Shown: piece by piece, positions 23,695 to 34,992 of the stretch
Layout of the letters: each line of letters begins with the position of its first letter
Numbering within the stretch: the stretch's first letter is position 1
Source: Thuidium tamariscinum
Lineage: Eukaryota; Streptophyta; Bryopsida; Hypnales; Thuidiaceae
DNA length: 64,000 nt
Reading direction: 5' to 3'
NCBI GenBank assembly: GCA_947034885.2
Contig: OX344757.2
Span: 20,082,001 to 20,146,000, forward strand
Notes under the pieces: generated by a model
The model's database searches: none
Told to the model about the DNA's origin: nothing
Seen by the model: the letters and a program-made list of their open reading frames with translations, nothing else
Position numbers and translations under genes: made by a program

Positions 23695-25143
23695 ATGTTA
23701 CGAGAGTTGCCACCCTTCCTTCACTTCTTCTTTTCCATATTCGGAAAGAGCGAAGAAAGCCCGTTATCTCTCTCCACAACCAAGGACAAAGTGGACTTAG
23801 ACAATTTTCCTCCAGAAGTGAAGGGACATGTTCTTCATCACCTCAGTTATGAGCAAGCCGTGCAACTGAAGTCACTCTGCAAAGGCTGGAATTCTTTGAT
23901 CCAAAGTGATGGGTTCCTTCAAGCTCCGTCACTGCGAGAGAATCCATGGTTGCCAGCGTGCTATTTCTTCATCGAAAATGGAGTCTGGCAATGGGCAGGC
24001 TTTGATCCAAATTGTAATAATTCCAAGTTGGGTCAAAGCCTGTCCAACAATGGTAAGTGGCGAGAGCTACCTCCCCTGACATTCCCTCCTCCCAATTGTG
24101 ACCCCGACAGAGATTTGTTCAAGCAATTTCTCTTTTGTGCCACCGAGGGGCTCGTGTGCATGACTTTCTCCAAGGCGCCACACGAGGAGCGGTTAATTAT
24201 GTTCAATCCTCTCACCCAAGAGTGGAAGGAGCTTTCTCCGTTGCTCCATCAGCGTAACCCTGTTCTGATGCACATGTATGTGAATCAGTCCTCAAAAGCT
24301 TACCACATCCTTGCAGCAGGCAGTTCTGCATCAGGTGAAGAGAGTTTGTCCAGAATCACGGATTTATATGATTCTCAAACTGGGCAATTGGAGAGAGTGG
24401 GAGATCTTCGTGGGCCAGCTTTCGCATTGAATGAATATCAATCTGGGGTATTTCGAAACGGCAACATTTTCTGCATCGGATTTCTGGAGCTTGGTGATCA
24501 AACAGTGAAGGGCATCCTGGGATACATCGTGGAAGGACTTAGGTCGACCAAATGTACAGACCGAGGTTTGCCGAATTCGACCATTCTTCAGCTGGTGGAA
24601 AACGATGGCGAACTGATTTTGTTCTCCGAGCAAGACAGTGGCCCACTTACCGAGCACTGGGTTGATAGAATTGAGTGGATTTCAAGTGAAGGAGACGATG
24701 AGGAGAAGACTGATACTTTCACGCTGGTGAATGTTTTGAAGAAGGCCAAGAGTGGTGGTCGGAGTTTGGAAGTGTATCTGGGATTTGCATTGGTTCCATT
24801 CAGTGAATGGCAGCTGTGCATCTACAACACCGTGGATCACATTGGGGAGGTTTTTGATATCGGAGATGAAGAGCAGTGTGAAGCTCTTCCGGCCTTACCT
24901 GAAGGATTTCAAGTCCTCATAGGAATTCTCTCGGTCATTCCCGAGGATTCCAGTCCCCAAAGGAATTCTCCCGATCACTCTCCCGATCACTCTCGATCGA
25001 ACTTCCTGGGATTTACGGTCTTGCGTGACACCACACGAGCGCGCATGAGTTCAGGTATAAATGTTGTCACCCTTCTAGGAGTCCAATTTAAGTCTACTGT
25101 GCGTCTTCTATTTTTGTCACTTGTAATTTGTGCTTTGCATTAG
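23695..25143 (+). CDS. F-box protein, 482 residues
   Basis: Probable substrate adaptor of an SCF ubiquitin ligase. The F-box lies at residues about 36-72 (FPPEVKGHVLHHL, then LKSLCKGWNSLI). The following region has the spaced blocks seen in plant F-box/kelch-type proteins: WRELPPL, GLVCMTF, MFNPLTQEWKELSP, then LYDSQTGQLERVG. The ATG sits directly after an acceptor (CCCTACAG). A consensus GTAAGT donor at 23195 suggests an intron of 500 bp behind a 5' UTR exon ending at 23194. The last ~15 residues and the TAG stop (25141) fall inside a copy of that intron, so the true C-terminus may differ; a possible donor (TTCAG/gtataa) lies near 25055. The substrate is unknown. Confidence 0.8.
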   Translation: MLRELPPFLHFFFSIFGKSEESPLSLSTTKDKVDLDNFPPEVKGHVLHHLSYEQAVQLKSLCKGWNSLIQSDGFLQAPSLRENPWLPACYFFIENGVWQWAGFDPNCNNSKLGQSLSNNGKWRELPPLTFPPPNCDPDRDLFKQFLFCATEGLVCMTFSKAPHEERLIMFNPLTQEWKELSPLLHQRNPVLMHMYVNQSSKAYHILAAGSSASGEESLSRITDLYDSQTGQLERVGDLRGPAFALNEYQSGVFRNGNIFCIGFLELGDQTVKGILGYIVEGLRSTKCTDRGLPNSTILQLVENDGELILFSEQDSGPLTEHWVDRIEWISSEGDDEEKTDTFTLVNVLKKAKSGGRSLEVYLGFALVPFSEWQLCIYNTVDHIGEVFDIGDEEQCEALPALPEGFQVLIGILSVIPEDSSPQRNSPDHSPDHSRSNFLGFTVLRDTTRARMSSGINVVTLLGVQFKSTVRLLFLSLVICALH

Positions 25144-25505
25144 ATATGGATGTTCAGTGTTGTACTATTCAGATACCACAAGTGTTTAATTTGAAAGGGA
25201 ATGCCAATCCATACGCCATTTTCTGTTAACATGGCAAAGCCTTGCACAATTTTGTACTGATTGAATATAAATCTACATTTAAAAGTTAGGGATTTAACAT
25301 AACAAAGAAAATGAACAAATGCACTTTTGCATAAATCCCATTTTAGGGAATCAGAAAACTCGCGTATGTCATTGAAATTGCCGTGAGAGAGTTGTTGAAC
25401 ATTCTGCTGAGACGATTAATTGAAAATGATTACATTTGTACTTTTGGTTAATTTAAAGGCTAAGACTGAAGATCAGGATTATAGGTTATGATCCTCTTAC
25501 TTGTC
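25099..25505 (+). repeat. direct repeat, downstream copy
   Basis: This is the second copy of the F-box 5' intron. It begins exactly where the intron donor would be, but the donor is changed from GTAAGT to GTGCGT. It is the likely remnant of a tandemly duplicated F-box gene whose exon is missing. It stops about 70 bp before MITE A2. Confidence 0.8.
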
Positions 25506-25574
25506 TTTGAGATTTAGAATGATAAGCAAAGTTTAGTATTAAGTTCAAAAATATACGATGAATGTAGTGATGAA

Positions 25575-25915
25575 CATAAGAGGATTTTTGGGCCCCCAGG
25601 AGACCGTTTCAGGGGTGTTCCCCGAAATTGTTCCCACTGCTGCAGACCAGCCCCCTGCTGGTCTGAATTTTTGAATTTTGAAAAAAAAAAATTAAAAAAA
25701 ACTTCAGAATGTACTAAAGAGAAAAAAAATGATTTAAAAAAATAATTTTTTTTTCAAAAAAATATTTTAAAAATATTTAATAATTAATTAAAATTAATAA
25801 AAAATTAATATTTTCTGACGTGGCAATCGCTCGACCACATCAGCATCGCGTTCCCAGTGCATTCCCAGCGTCTGGGAACTCGTAGTCTTGTACAGCATCT
25901 GAAAATCCTCTTATG
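25575..25915 (+). mobile_element. 341 bp TIR element A2, intact
   Basis: The ends are CATAAGAGGATTTTTGG and GAAAATCCTCTTATG. Subterminal blocks CAGACCAGCCCCCTGCTGG and GGCAATCGCTCGACCACATC flank an AT-rich core. The ends are symmetric around TA, which suits a TA target (Tc1/mariner-like). The superfamily is not proven. Confidence 0.8.
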
Positions 25916-27250
25916 AAGGATCAAGTTAGGGGTACAATGTGTCATGATACATTATCATATGATAATATTATAACAATCTATACTTTTTTCATTATACTAC
26001 TTTTTCAATTTTAAGCACTTATAACCTTGGTTCAATGTTTTAGCCTTGATTCACTGGTGATATGGTCATGAGTTTGAACTAGATGTTTCCAAGGTGCTTG
26101 TACTATAATCCACCCAACTATGGTCGAAGGTGCAAAAATGACATTGTTATCATATTGGCCCAAAGAACGTTTTTTTTTTTATCATGGGGTCTACCTCCTA
26201 ACAATTAAATCAAGGATGCAATTTGTCATCTCAGTCCACGAGGCTTAGATAGTTGAGCAATGCCCACTTGTTTTCAAAAATGTTCACTTTGGGTACATAA
26301 GGGCAGAATTAATATAAGGGTGGGAACTCTTGCTACCAATTGTAATACTCAATTTGCACTCTTGAAGGTGTAGTTGCATTGTTTTGTGGGATACATAGGT
26401 GTTTTCAAAGTAAAACCCAAAATCCAATAAAACCCAAAATCCAAAATCCAATAAAAAAACATGTACCTTTATAAACATCATGATGTCAAAATGGATGGAA
26501 ATAGGGGAATAAAATTGTCCTTTCTTTGACAGGTACGCATTTAAATCCAATTGAGGACCCCAATTGAGGCTAGTTGAGAGGTCTCTTTGAGGGTTCAAAA
26601 TTTCTCTAATGAATTTTATACTAATGAACAAGGACAATTGCAGTTGAATGTTGATTGCAACACAAATTTCTGATGGTGAAAAGACATCAGTATAGAGGCA
26701 TGTGTGTTAAAAAGGGAAAAACACGTTTGTTAAGCATTTGTTTTTCAAAGAATTCGTGACGTTGGTTGATGTTCATGTTGCTGAAGTTGTTGCATCTGGC
26801 TTCATATTAAATTATGTGTTGTTTGTTGTGTAGCTCCAGGCTTTGGTCGATCTCTCGGGTGTTTTCTCCTTTGTGCTGTTGGATTGTTGCGTTGCCTTCG
26901 TGTTGTTGGAGCAAGTCCAGCATCTGCGCCAGGGTATACCCACTACCCTCTTGTTCCAATATCATAGCTATATGACTTAGAATCAATGGTCTTCTGCGTT
27001 GTTCACAGATAGATATTTCCCCAGCTGCTTCCTCGTTGCCTCAGATCAAAGGAATGCTGACTTCAGCTGAATTCTTTATGTGCTTTCACACTTTTCAACG
27101 TGCTATATAATTATATTGCTTCGTAACTTGAGAGTGGAATGCACGAGCTTTGTATTGCGATTTCCGGTTCTCAAATCAGATGGCTGAGTTTAGCTTCTCG
27201 AGTGCACCAATTTGAAAGGTGCACATGTCCACAATGTAGTGTGAAATTCT
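25916..27250. other. AT-rich flank, possible 5' part of small gene
   Basis: 25916-26750 shows no recognisable gene. From about 26760 base composition becomes more even and splice-like sites appear. Exons upstream of the ORF at 27251 are possible but could not be fixed. Confidence 0.35.
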
Positions 27251-27664
27251 GTGTCCATATCTTCTGGGTACTGTTCTTTCACATTGATCATACTATTGCG
27301 GATTGAATTGTTTTTCAGATTAACTGCTTCCTGTTTCTTTTCATTTTTTTGGCACATTAACTGCTTCCTGTTTTGTGTGATCGGCAGGCCGTCGTCTTCT
27401 TCTCCTCAAATATCGTCTACTTATTATCCAATACTTTGGTATGTGGGCGTCGGTGCAACGATTGTTGGAACAGCAATCGGTGTGATAGCGCTTGGCGTTA
27501 AACTCTACAACCACATGCGCGAAAGACGAGACAGTGTGCGAGGTGTTCTAGATGTTCTCACGCGTACTTTTCTAAAGTGCCCAAGGGGAATGTGTATGCG
27601 TGTCGGTAGATTGAGTGCGGGAGAGGCGTCCGTGGAGGACCTCCGACTCGAATTTCCAGTTTGA
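27251..27664 (+). CDS. hypothetical single-pass membrane protein, uncertain
   Basis: The open frame ends at TGA 27662-27664. The part most like a protein begins after a possible acceptor (ATCGGCAG, about 27388). It has a Ser-rich stretch, a hydrophobic segment of about 22 residues (YVGVGATIVGTAIGVIALGV), then a basic KLYNHMRERRDSVRG region and a C-terminal LEFPV. The upstream part of the frame is hydrophobic low-complexity sequence that could be intron. No family is recognised. A small gene with earlier exons is possible; a chance ORF is the alternative. Confidence 0.3.
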   Translation: MSISSGYCSFTLIILLRIELFFRLTASCFFSFFWHINCFLFCVIGRPSSSSPQISSTYYPILWYVGVGATIVGTAIGVIALGVKLYNHMRERRDSVRGVLDVLTRTFLKCPRGMCMRVGRLSAGEASVEDLRLEFPV

Positions 27665-27868
27665 GGGATTTGGGTTGGTCGCAAACTCGTTATGAAGGAG
27701 AAGTGCTGCCTTGTAGGTCGATGTACAGTCCATTCTGCTTTGTCCAATTTGCACATACACGCTTGAGTTAATCAATGCACGATAGTCAAGTAGATTTGCC
27801 AGTTGATGAGCACGTCATTTTGGCACCTAATCAATGCTTGGACTCGTGGAGCTATGTTCTTCAGTTCA

Positions 27869-28108
27869 TTAGATGTTTTCTCTGCAATTTAGAAGACTGT
27901 GAGTTCCCAACTATGGGAACGCAGGGGAACTCTGCCACATATGCAATCTGATGTGGTTGAGAGAGTGACATGTCAGATAGTAATATTTAAAAATTTTAAA
28001 AATTAAATTTCTTTTTAAATTTCTTTTTATTATATTTTATTCTGACTGTTCACAATTATATTGGAAATGGGCCTGAAACAGTCTTCCAATCTCTCCCAAA
28101 ACATCTAA
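27869..28108. mobile_element. TIR element B5, 240 bp
   Basis: The ends are TTAGATGTTTTCTCT and CCCAAAACATCTAA. Internal blocks GACTGTGAGTTCCCAAC and GATGTGGTTGAGAGAGTGAC relate it to the A family. It is compatible with a TA target. Confidence 0.65.
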
Positions 28109-28405
28109 TGCTTGGAACATTGTAAGTGGTTTACGTACTTGGTTCATACAGTGGAAACATCCAAAACTGTCCAAATAAGGAGTTCAACATAGATGGAGGC
28201 AACTTTTTCTAAAAATAATATTTTTTAGTACTAGCAAGCAAAAATCATGAATCTTATAAAAAATAGATTTTTTGGATGTCGTATGTAATTTTTATGATTT
28301 TCCAAAGTGTTCGCTCCCTAGACCACTGAAACCGTCACGTAGGTACACCCAAATACAAACATTGCTAAAATTAGCAATGAGCCAATCGGATTTCGGTATG
28401 TGTCT

Positions 28406-30293
28406 TTAACCTTTAAAGGACCAAACTGTGCTTTTTTGGCAACATAGCAATTTGGGGTAGCTCATTATGAATAGAGTTTTGATTTTTTTCTTTGGATTTT
28501 TTACACAACATGTGTCCAAAAAGTGCCTTTAACCCCAAAGTGACATTCAATTTCTGGGGTTCAAAAACATCATTACTTTTGAAGCTTTATGGATCTAAAT
28601 GTCTTCAAGTTATACAAATCTCAACCATATAATCTTGTAGTGTACATGTTGTACATGACATGTACAAAATTTCAAGTCATTTGGCCACATAGATTGCAAG
28701 ATCATAGTGCTTTAGTGTTGAAAATGGATGCTGAAATTTTCCCAAAAACACATTTGGAGGTGAAATTTGATTTCTAAACCTACTCAACTGAAAAAACTTT
28801 GCACTACAAAATGATTCAAAACTAGTATACCGACACATTGGTGAAATAAAATTTCATTCAATTGACTCATTCTGTCTACCATACAGCTTTGAAATGTCAA
28901 AAACGAGTAAGAAAAATCGCAAAAAACACATCTAAAGCTAAACCACCTTCTACTAGAATGCTTCTCAATCACTCATTAATTCTTGGATTAATATGAAGTT
29001 TTAGCCACACAAACTAGACTAGAGTGCACAACTTTTTTTTTAAAGTTATTAAAAATGGACTCTGTACAAAGAAGAAACAAGGCACCAAAATTCATTATAC
29101 TCCAATAATGGCAAGATTTTGAACTTTGAATTGCTCCCAAACATTCAATACAACTTGGATTGACATGAAAACTTTACCACAATAACTATACTTCAAGGGA
29201 AACAAAATCCAACAAATTTTATTGAAAATGAGCAATGGATGAAAGAGATACAAGGCCCCAAAGTTGCAGCCCTAAAATGCACTTTGGTGAACTCAAATTG
29301 AAGTTGTTAACTTCGATTGGCTTCCAAAAAATCAATACATCTTTGGATTGATCTGAAAATTTTACCACAAACTAGAAGGGAGAATGCAACTTTCCCAACA
29401 AGTTTTTATTGAATTTGGACCTTGGATGCAAAAGTTACAGTACTTTGAACTAGACTTGAAATTGTGTGAAGACACTTTCTATCCTCTTTGTCGCTTTGGG
29501 GTTAAAGCCCAAAATTTTTTATAACTTTTGACTACATGGTTAAAAAGTTATTGCATGATATGTGATTTTCTTTGATCTTTGGAGAGACTAGGTAGCTTAA
29601 TAAAATTTCTTTAAAAAACATTTTTTTAAGAAATAAAAATTTGAAATTGCTTTCTTCGATTTTGATCAATGAATCAAAAGTTATGAGAGTTTTAGTTTGT
29701 GGGTAGTTTGCAGGTAATTATAGAATTTCTTTTCTACAAATAAAAGTTTGAAATCCTTCATTTAATTCAATTTTTAATATTTTTGAATAAAAAATTGAAA
29801 CATTGGGTGAAGATAGTTTATTATAATATTACAACCATTGGGATTAGCAGTATTCATTTCCATAAATAAATTTTTCACAATTTCTTCTTTTGAAGCATTT
29901 TTTACTTCTTTCTACTTACTATTTTTTCCTATATGTTGTACAATTCTAAATGATTTGAAATTTTTTTAGCATATAAACAACTTCCATTGAAGAATGAATT
30001 CAAAGAATAACCACTATGATTTTGAACATTTTTTCATACAAATGTGACTTTGTGAAGTGTAGCTGCCCGGATTTTTGTAAGGATAAAAAAAGGATTTTTG
30101 TCAATTCAAATGTTAATATCTTATAGTCTACATGGTTGAAATTTTTTCCACATCTTTTCAAACAACATTATTACAAGATCCTATGGTTATGTGTGTTAAA
30201 AAATGATTTTTTTCTAAAATTTTGCACTTGTATTAGAAATTGCAATTTTGGAATGTTTTTGGTGAAAACATAGTCAAAAACCTTAGGGGTTAA
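28406..30293 (+). mobile_element. TTAA-type element F4 with nested TTAA element
   Basis: The left end is TTAACCTTTAAAGGACC and the right end is AACCTTAGGGGTTAA. The outer parts match F2 (34044-34992) throughout. The middle (28529-29505) is a separate element inserted at a TTAA in this copy. No transposase ORF is present. Confidence 0.85.
28529..29505. mobile_element. 977 bp TTAA-type element G nested in F4
   Basis: The ends are TTAACCCCAAAGTGACA and TGTCGCTTTGGGGTTAA-like, forming an inverted pair of about 17 bp with one mismatch. F2 has the unoccupied sequence GCTTTAAGGCCC at the same place, while F4 reads CCTTTAA, the insert, then TTAAAGCCC. The duplicated target is therefore TTAA. No long ORF. 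Confidence 0.85.
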
Positions 30294-30517
30294 TATACAT
30301 CAACAAATTAGAGTCAAATACTTGGCACGCACATTCACTGAAGTCTACAAATACAATTGGATGAATCTAGGGTCCACCACAAGGTGTAGGTGCGGTATTG
30401 GGTGTTTCCCCTTTATATTCATCAAGGATTTGAAGGTTCATCATTCAATAGCACTTCCATGTAACGGATGGAGCCTATGACTTCTACATTGAATAGGGGT
30501 TTTAAAGGAACTACATA

Positions 30518-30738
30518 CACTACAAGAGAAAGGGGTGTTTTAATTGAATTTTTAGATATATTCCTAAACATAAGATTTTAAATAATGACCTTTAAGGTGA
30601 TTTTCAACTAAAATTTACTAAAAATACATGTATTTCTAATAAAAATTTGTTGAAATCACCTTAAAGGTCATTACTTAAAATCTTATGTCTAGGACTTTAT
30701 TTAAAAACTCAATTAAAACACCCCTTTCTCTTGTAGTG
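30518..30738. mobile_element. 221 bp palindromic CACTA-type MITE with ATA target duplication
   Basis: It starts CACTACAAGAGAAAGGGG and ends CCCCTTTCTCTTGTAGTG, flanked by ATA on both sides. Arms of about 100 bp pair with each other; one strand reads ATGACCTTTAAGGTGATTT and its complement follows. CACTACAAGA ends and a 3 bp duplication are the CACTA superfamily signature. Confidence 0.88.
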
Positions 30739-30966
30739 ATAATTCAAGGGACTTAATCTAAAAAAATTGTAGATGTTTTGAAGCAAGATGTACAGCCCCT
30801 ATACACTTCAATAGCTATTGATGTATAGCAAAGATAGATATTTATTTAGTATAAAATGCTGATTAAATAGTATGGATCTCCTTAAAAACCCTATTCAATT
30901 GTAGTCCGGCCTTCTCTCATTTGTATCTACTATTAAATTCAATATGCCATATGCCTATATATATCA

Positions 30967-31280
30967 TTAGAGGAGATTTGAGGGCAAAGGGAGGGCCATT
31001 TCAAGGTTGTTCCCATACGTGTTTAATTGTAAATCAGCCCATAATGGCTGAATTTTTAAATATTAATTTTTTTTTCAAAAATTTCAAAAAGTGTTTAGAA
31101 ACTTTAAATTATTATTTTTAATTTAAAAAATATATATATTTACAATTTTTTACTTTAAAATTACTATTTTTTAACATAGCAGTTTCTCAACCATGCTAAA
31201 TTGTTGATGTAGTGCCAATTGATACAATCTAGGAACTCAAGATAACTCGTAGTCTTCTAATGCCCTAAAATCTCTCCTAA
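30967..31280. mobile_element. TIR element B3, 314 bp
   Basis: The ends are TTAGAGGAGATTTGAGGG and CCTAAAATCTCTCCTAA. It has CAACCATGCTAAATTG and AACTCGTAGTCTTCTAATG near the right end, matching the A/B family plan. Confidence 0.7.
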
Positions 31281-32399
31281 TACTTAACATTAACCTAGGT
31301 ATGCATCTAGATATATCTAAAAAAAAAAATTATACTCCTTAGCTTTTCCACTTCTTTTTCAAAAATAAAAACCATGGATATATAAGGGGGGGAATTGAGG
31401 TGATGGTGGAATTGGACGGGTCACCTCAATCCCCTCAATTCCTATTGAACTTCAATATTTTTTTTTAAATTATTAAATTTGAATTAAAAAATGAATATAA
31501 TACATTATTTATCCAAAAATTTGTTAAGATTATGTGAAAAATAAGAAGCTTCATACCTTTGGTCATTCCTTATTCAAATGGAGTAAATCAAAATATAATC
31601 ATTAATATTTTTTTAATAATAATATTTTTTAAGGATATTATTTTGAGGTTCTTTTTTGTTGCTTGACTTTTTTACTTTAGGCTTATTGTGGCATAATTTT
31701 TGTTCCTAGGCATCAACTAAAATAAACATTGTATTTCCCAAAAGGTAATTATTTTTTGTACATTGAATTTTTTTTTAAATTTTTTACCAAAAACTAAGAT
31801 GATAGATACCTATCCAAACCTTCAAGAGTCCCTTGAAGAAAGTAGCTTAGGACTTTAGGAGTTAGATGCAATCTTGATATTTATTGCAAAAGTGGGATTT
31901 GTTCAAAAAAACTCACTTTGTTAATATTGCAAAAACTTATCTTTTACCACATATTGTCAAAGTTGAAAATTTTGACTTCATATTTGGAATCAATCAATCC
32001 CCAATAAGTGAAAAGTATTCTAGAATTACAAAACCAACAATTCTAATTTAACGTCTAAAGAACCAATTGAAGTGTCCATTCAATGTACACAAAAATCTCA
32101 AATAAGTTCTTACAAAGTCAGTTTTGGTCAGATGTTCTTGAAATTTAAACACAAATTTTCAAATCTTCTCTCATAAACTCAAAAAATGTATATCTTCTCT
32201 TACTAGAAATGCATTGACTTCATCTTTGAAAAATAAATATAAATTATTTTATTCATATCAAGTTGCAAAATCACACATATACGAATGATGAAAACAATGG
32301 TCATAGGCCGTTTAGCTATGCTTTAGGCTCCATTTGTGGTGGAGATATCAATGTCATTTGGTCATTGAAGTAAAGGTCCAAAAAAAGGTAGTCAAGATC
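31281..32399. other. AT-rich, small hairpin only
   Basis: No gene is recognised. A short inverted repeat, GGGAATTGAGGTGA with TCACCTCAATCCC, lies at about 31388-31435. Confidence 0.4.
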
Positions 32400-32720
32400 A
32401 ACTAAGCTTAAGATAGAAGCACTAAGGTAGGAGCATTTAAGGGTTGGAACTCAATGTGGGGGAAGTGAAATATCTTGAAATATTTTTTTAGTAAATTTTT
32501 TTACAAAAGACAAGTAGAATTGATATCTAATCTAAGTTGTTTCATATTTTTTGAAGCTTTGTGAAATTAGTTATAAAAATTTTAAGTTGAAATGGCATAG
32601 GGCTTTAAAATGGAGCACCTCTTAAAATGTACAAAGTTTGTGTATTGTTAAAGGCTATGAAAATAAAACATGTACAAATAGTGTATATTTAAGAATGTGC
32701 TCCATTTCAGAGTTTGCTCA
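32400..32720. repeat. dispersed non-coding repeat J, copy 3
   Basis: This contains AGCATTTAAGGGTTGG, then TTGTTTCATATTTTTTGAAGC and GAAATTAGTTATAAAA, in the same order as the copies at 13430, 18690 and 57830. Confidence 0.5.
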
Positions 32721-34043
32721 CTTTTAGAACCTCCCTACTTTAGTAAGTGATCAATTAACCCTAGAAACCCCTAACAACCCTTTGCAACCATATTATGAAT
32801 ATGGTGGTATTTGATAAAAAAAACATTGACCAAATATTTTTAATACAAAACAAATTAATGATCATCAGAGTATGCAAATAAAAATGTCTCACAATTTGTA
32901 TAGTTTGATTACAATTGTAGAGTTATGAGGCAAAATACTAATTGTATAGAAAAACCACAATGGTCGTTATAAGATTAATCAATTTTAGAGCATATAAATG
33001 AGGTATAAGAGCTGGTGAAATTTTTTTCTTTGTAAGAAAATAAAAGATATAGGGCTTGCAAATTTTTCAAAATTTCTTTTTCAAAATTGAAATTACTATG
33101 AATTTTGGGAACCAAATAGTACTTTGCACCAATAATCAATGTTTGGAATCTTCCAATTCAAATCATTTTAGAACTAATTTTTTACGTACTAGTTTGGGAC
33201 ATGCATGTGTCTTAGCTTTATTAGTCCCAACCTCAAAAAGAACAAAAAAAAATTCCAATGGCTTAAGTTTGCCTCAAAAGTTGCAAATAGATTAGCCTAC
33301 ACGTTGGGGACTAGGCATAGTTGATAATTGATACTCCTACCTTCTACTCTCAAGAATTGAGTACATTGGATGTAAAACCCAATCTACAAAGTAGATCCAA
33401 CAAAGTAGAAATTTTTTATTTTCCACACTTGATAAAATTTGCAAATTTTGAATTTATATTTGTAATTAGAGATCCCAATTTAGCAAGAGGGTCTAGAACA
33501 CACCCTAGACACAGCTTAGAATAGGGGTCTTTTTTCACTTTAATCCCCCCAAAATCCAAAAATTACCTTGCTCAACCCACTTACTGAGCTAGATATTATG
33601 TCTTGCATTGAATACAACACCACTTTCAAAGACAAGATTCTTCAACTATGTTGTAAATTCCACTTGTTGAGGACATAACATTGTTAGCCATCTATTATAC
33701 CTCCCCCAAGGTGGAGGCATGATCCTCCTCTATATACTTGGAGGTAATTCAATTTAAAAGTCGATATCTTCATTGGCTAGTGCGTGTTGTGTATCCTTGT
33801 GTTGCTAAAAAATGTTATGGAGGAATCCATTCAAAGGTGACAATGTAACTTATATTCTATATGAAGACAATTTTGAGCTCATGGCAATCCTAGCAAAGCA
33901 TTGTTTTCAAATAATTTGCTTAGAATTTTCATGACTTCATGAACTATAATTCTTCACAAAACAATACATGGCCTCTATAATGTTAGGCTCATGTTAATAA
34001 AAATATAGAAAAAGAAAAACCTTTAAGAATTCAACATCATTTA
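32721..34043. other. AT-rich, one isolated TTAACCCTAG end
   Basis: A TTAACCCTAGAAACCCCT terminus occurs at 32753 with no partner. The short ORFs at 33056-33524 have no recognisable similarity and follow local AT-rich composition. Confidence 0.35.
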
Positions 34044-34992
34044 TTAACCCCTAAAGGACCAAACTGCGTTTTTTCGCAACATAGCGATTTCGGGCAGTTC
34101 ATTATAGATGGAGTTTTTGGTTTTTTTCTTTGAAATTTTTACACAAAATGTGCCTAAGGAGTAGCTTTAAGGCCCAACAATTTTCATAACTTTTGATTAC
34201 ATAGTGAGAAAGTTATTGAGTGATATGTAATTTTTCTACTCGGTGGGTAGACCGGGCAGCAAAAAAAACTTCTTCAAAAATTAATTTTTTAAGAAATTAA
34301 AATTTGAAATTGGTTTCTTTGATTTTTATCTAAGTGGGAACCTTTGAATCATTTCATTTTGATTAATGAGTCAAAAGTTATGAGGATTTTTAGTTTGAGG
34401 TAGTTTTGGCTAGTTATAAAATCTCTACACTACAAAAAAAGTTTGAAATTCTTTATTTAATTCAATTTTTAATATTTTTGAAAAAAAATAAAAACATTGG
34501 GTTTGTATTGTTTAACACAACATTACAACCATTGGGATTGTCTTCTTTTAACTCTATAAATAAATTGTTGATAATTTAGTATTTTGGCTCATTTTCTACT
34601 TCTTTCTACTTACTATTTTTTTCCTATATGCTATACAATTTCAAATGATCTGAAAATTTTCAAGAATGTATCCAACTTCACTTGAAAAATGAATCCAAAG
34701 AGTTACAATCATTTTGGACACTTTCCACACAAATATGGTCTTCTGAAGTGCAGCTGCCTGGATTTCCGCAATGGTAAAAAAATGACTTTAGTCACTTCAA
34801 ACACTAATATCTTGCAATCTACATGGCGAAAATTGCTGAAATTTTTTCCACATATTCTTAAATTTGTGCTCTAAAAGATCCTATGGTTACTTTTGTCAAA
34901 AAATGTTTTTTTCTAAGAATTTGGTAGTTGTCTAAAAAACAATAGTTTTGAAGTGGTTTTGGTGAAAACATAGTCGAAAACCTAGGGGTTAA
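34044..34992 (+). mobile_element. TTAA-type element F2, 949 bp, most complete copy
   Basis: The left end is TTAACCCCTAAAGGACC and the right end is AACCTAGGGGTTAA. It is the best-preserved member of the family; F1, F3, F4 and F5 align to it. It has no ORF above 61 codons, so it is non-autonomous. CCC/GGG ends at TTAA sites fit piggyBac-type transposition. Confidence 0.85.

Noticed and set aside
31387-31435. Short inverted repeat as a possible microRNA precursor.
   Set aside because: The stem is only about 13-14 bp with a short loop, too small to support a microRNA call without expression data.
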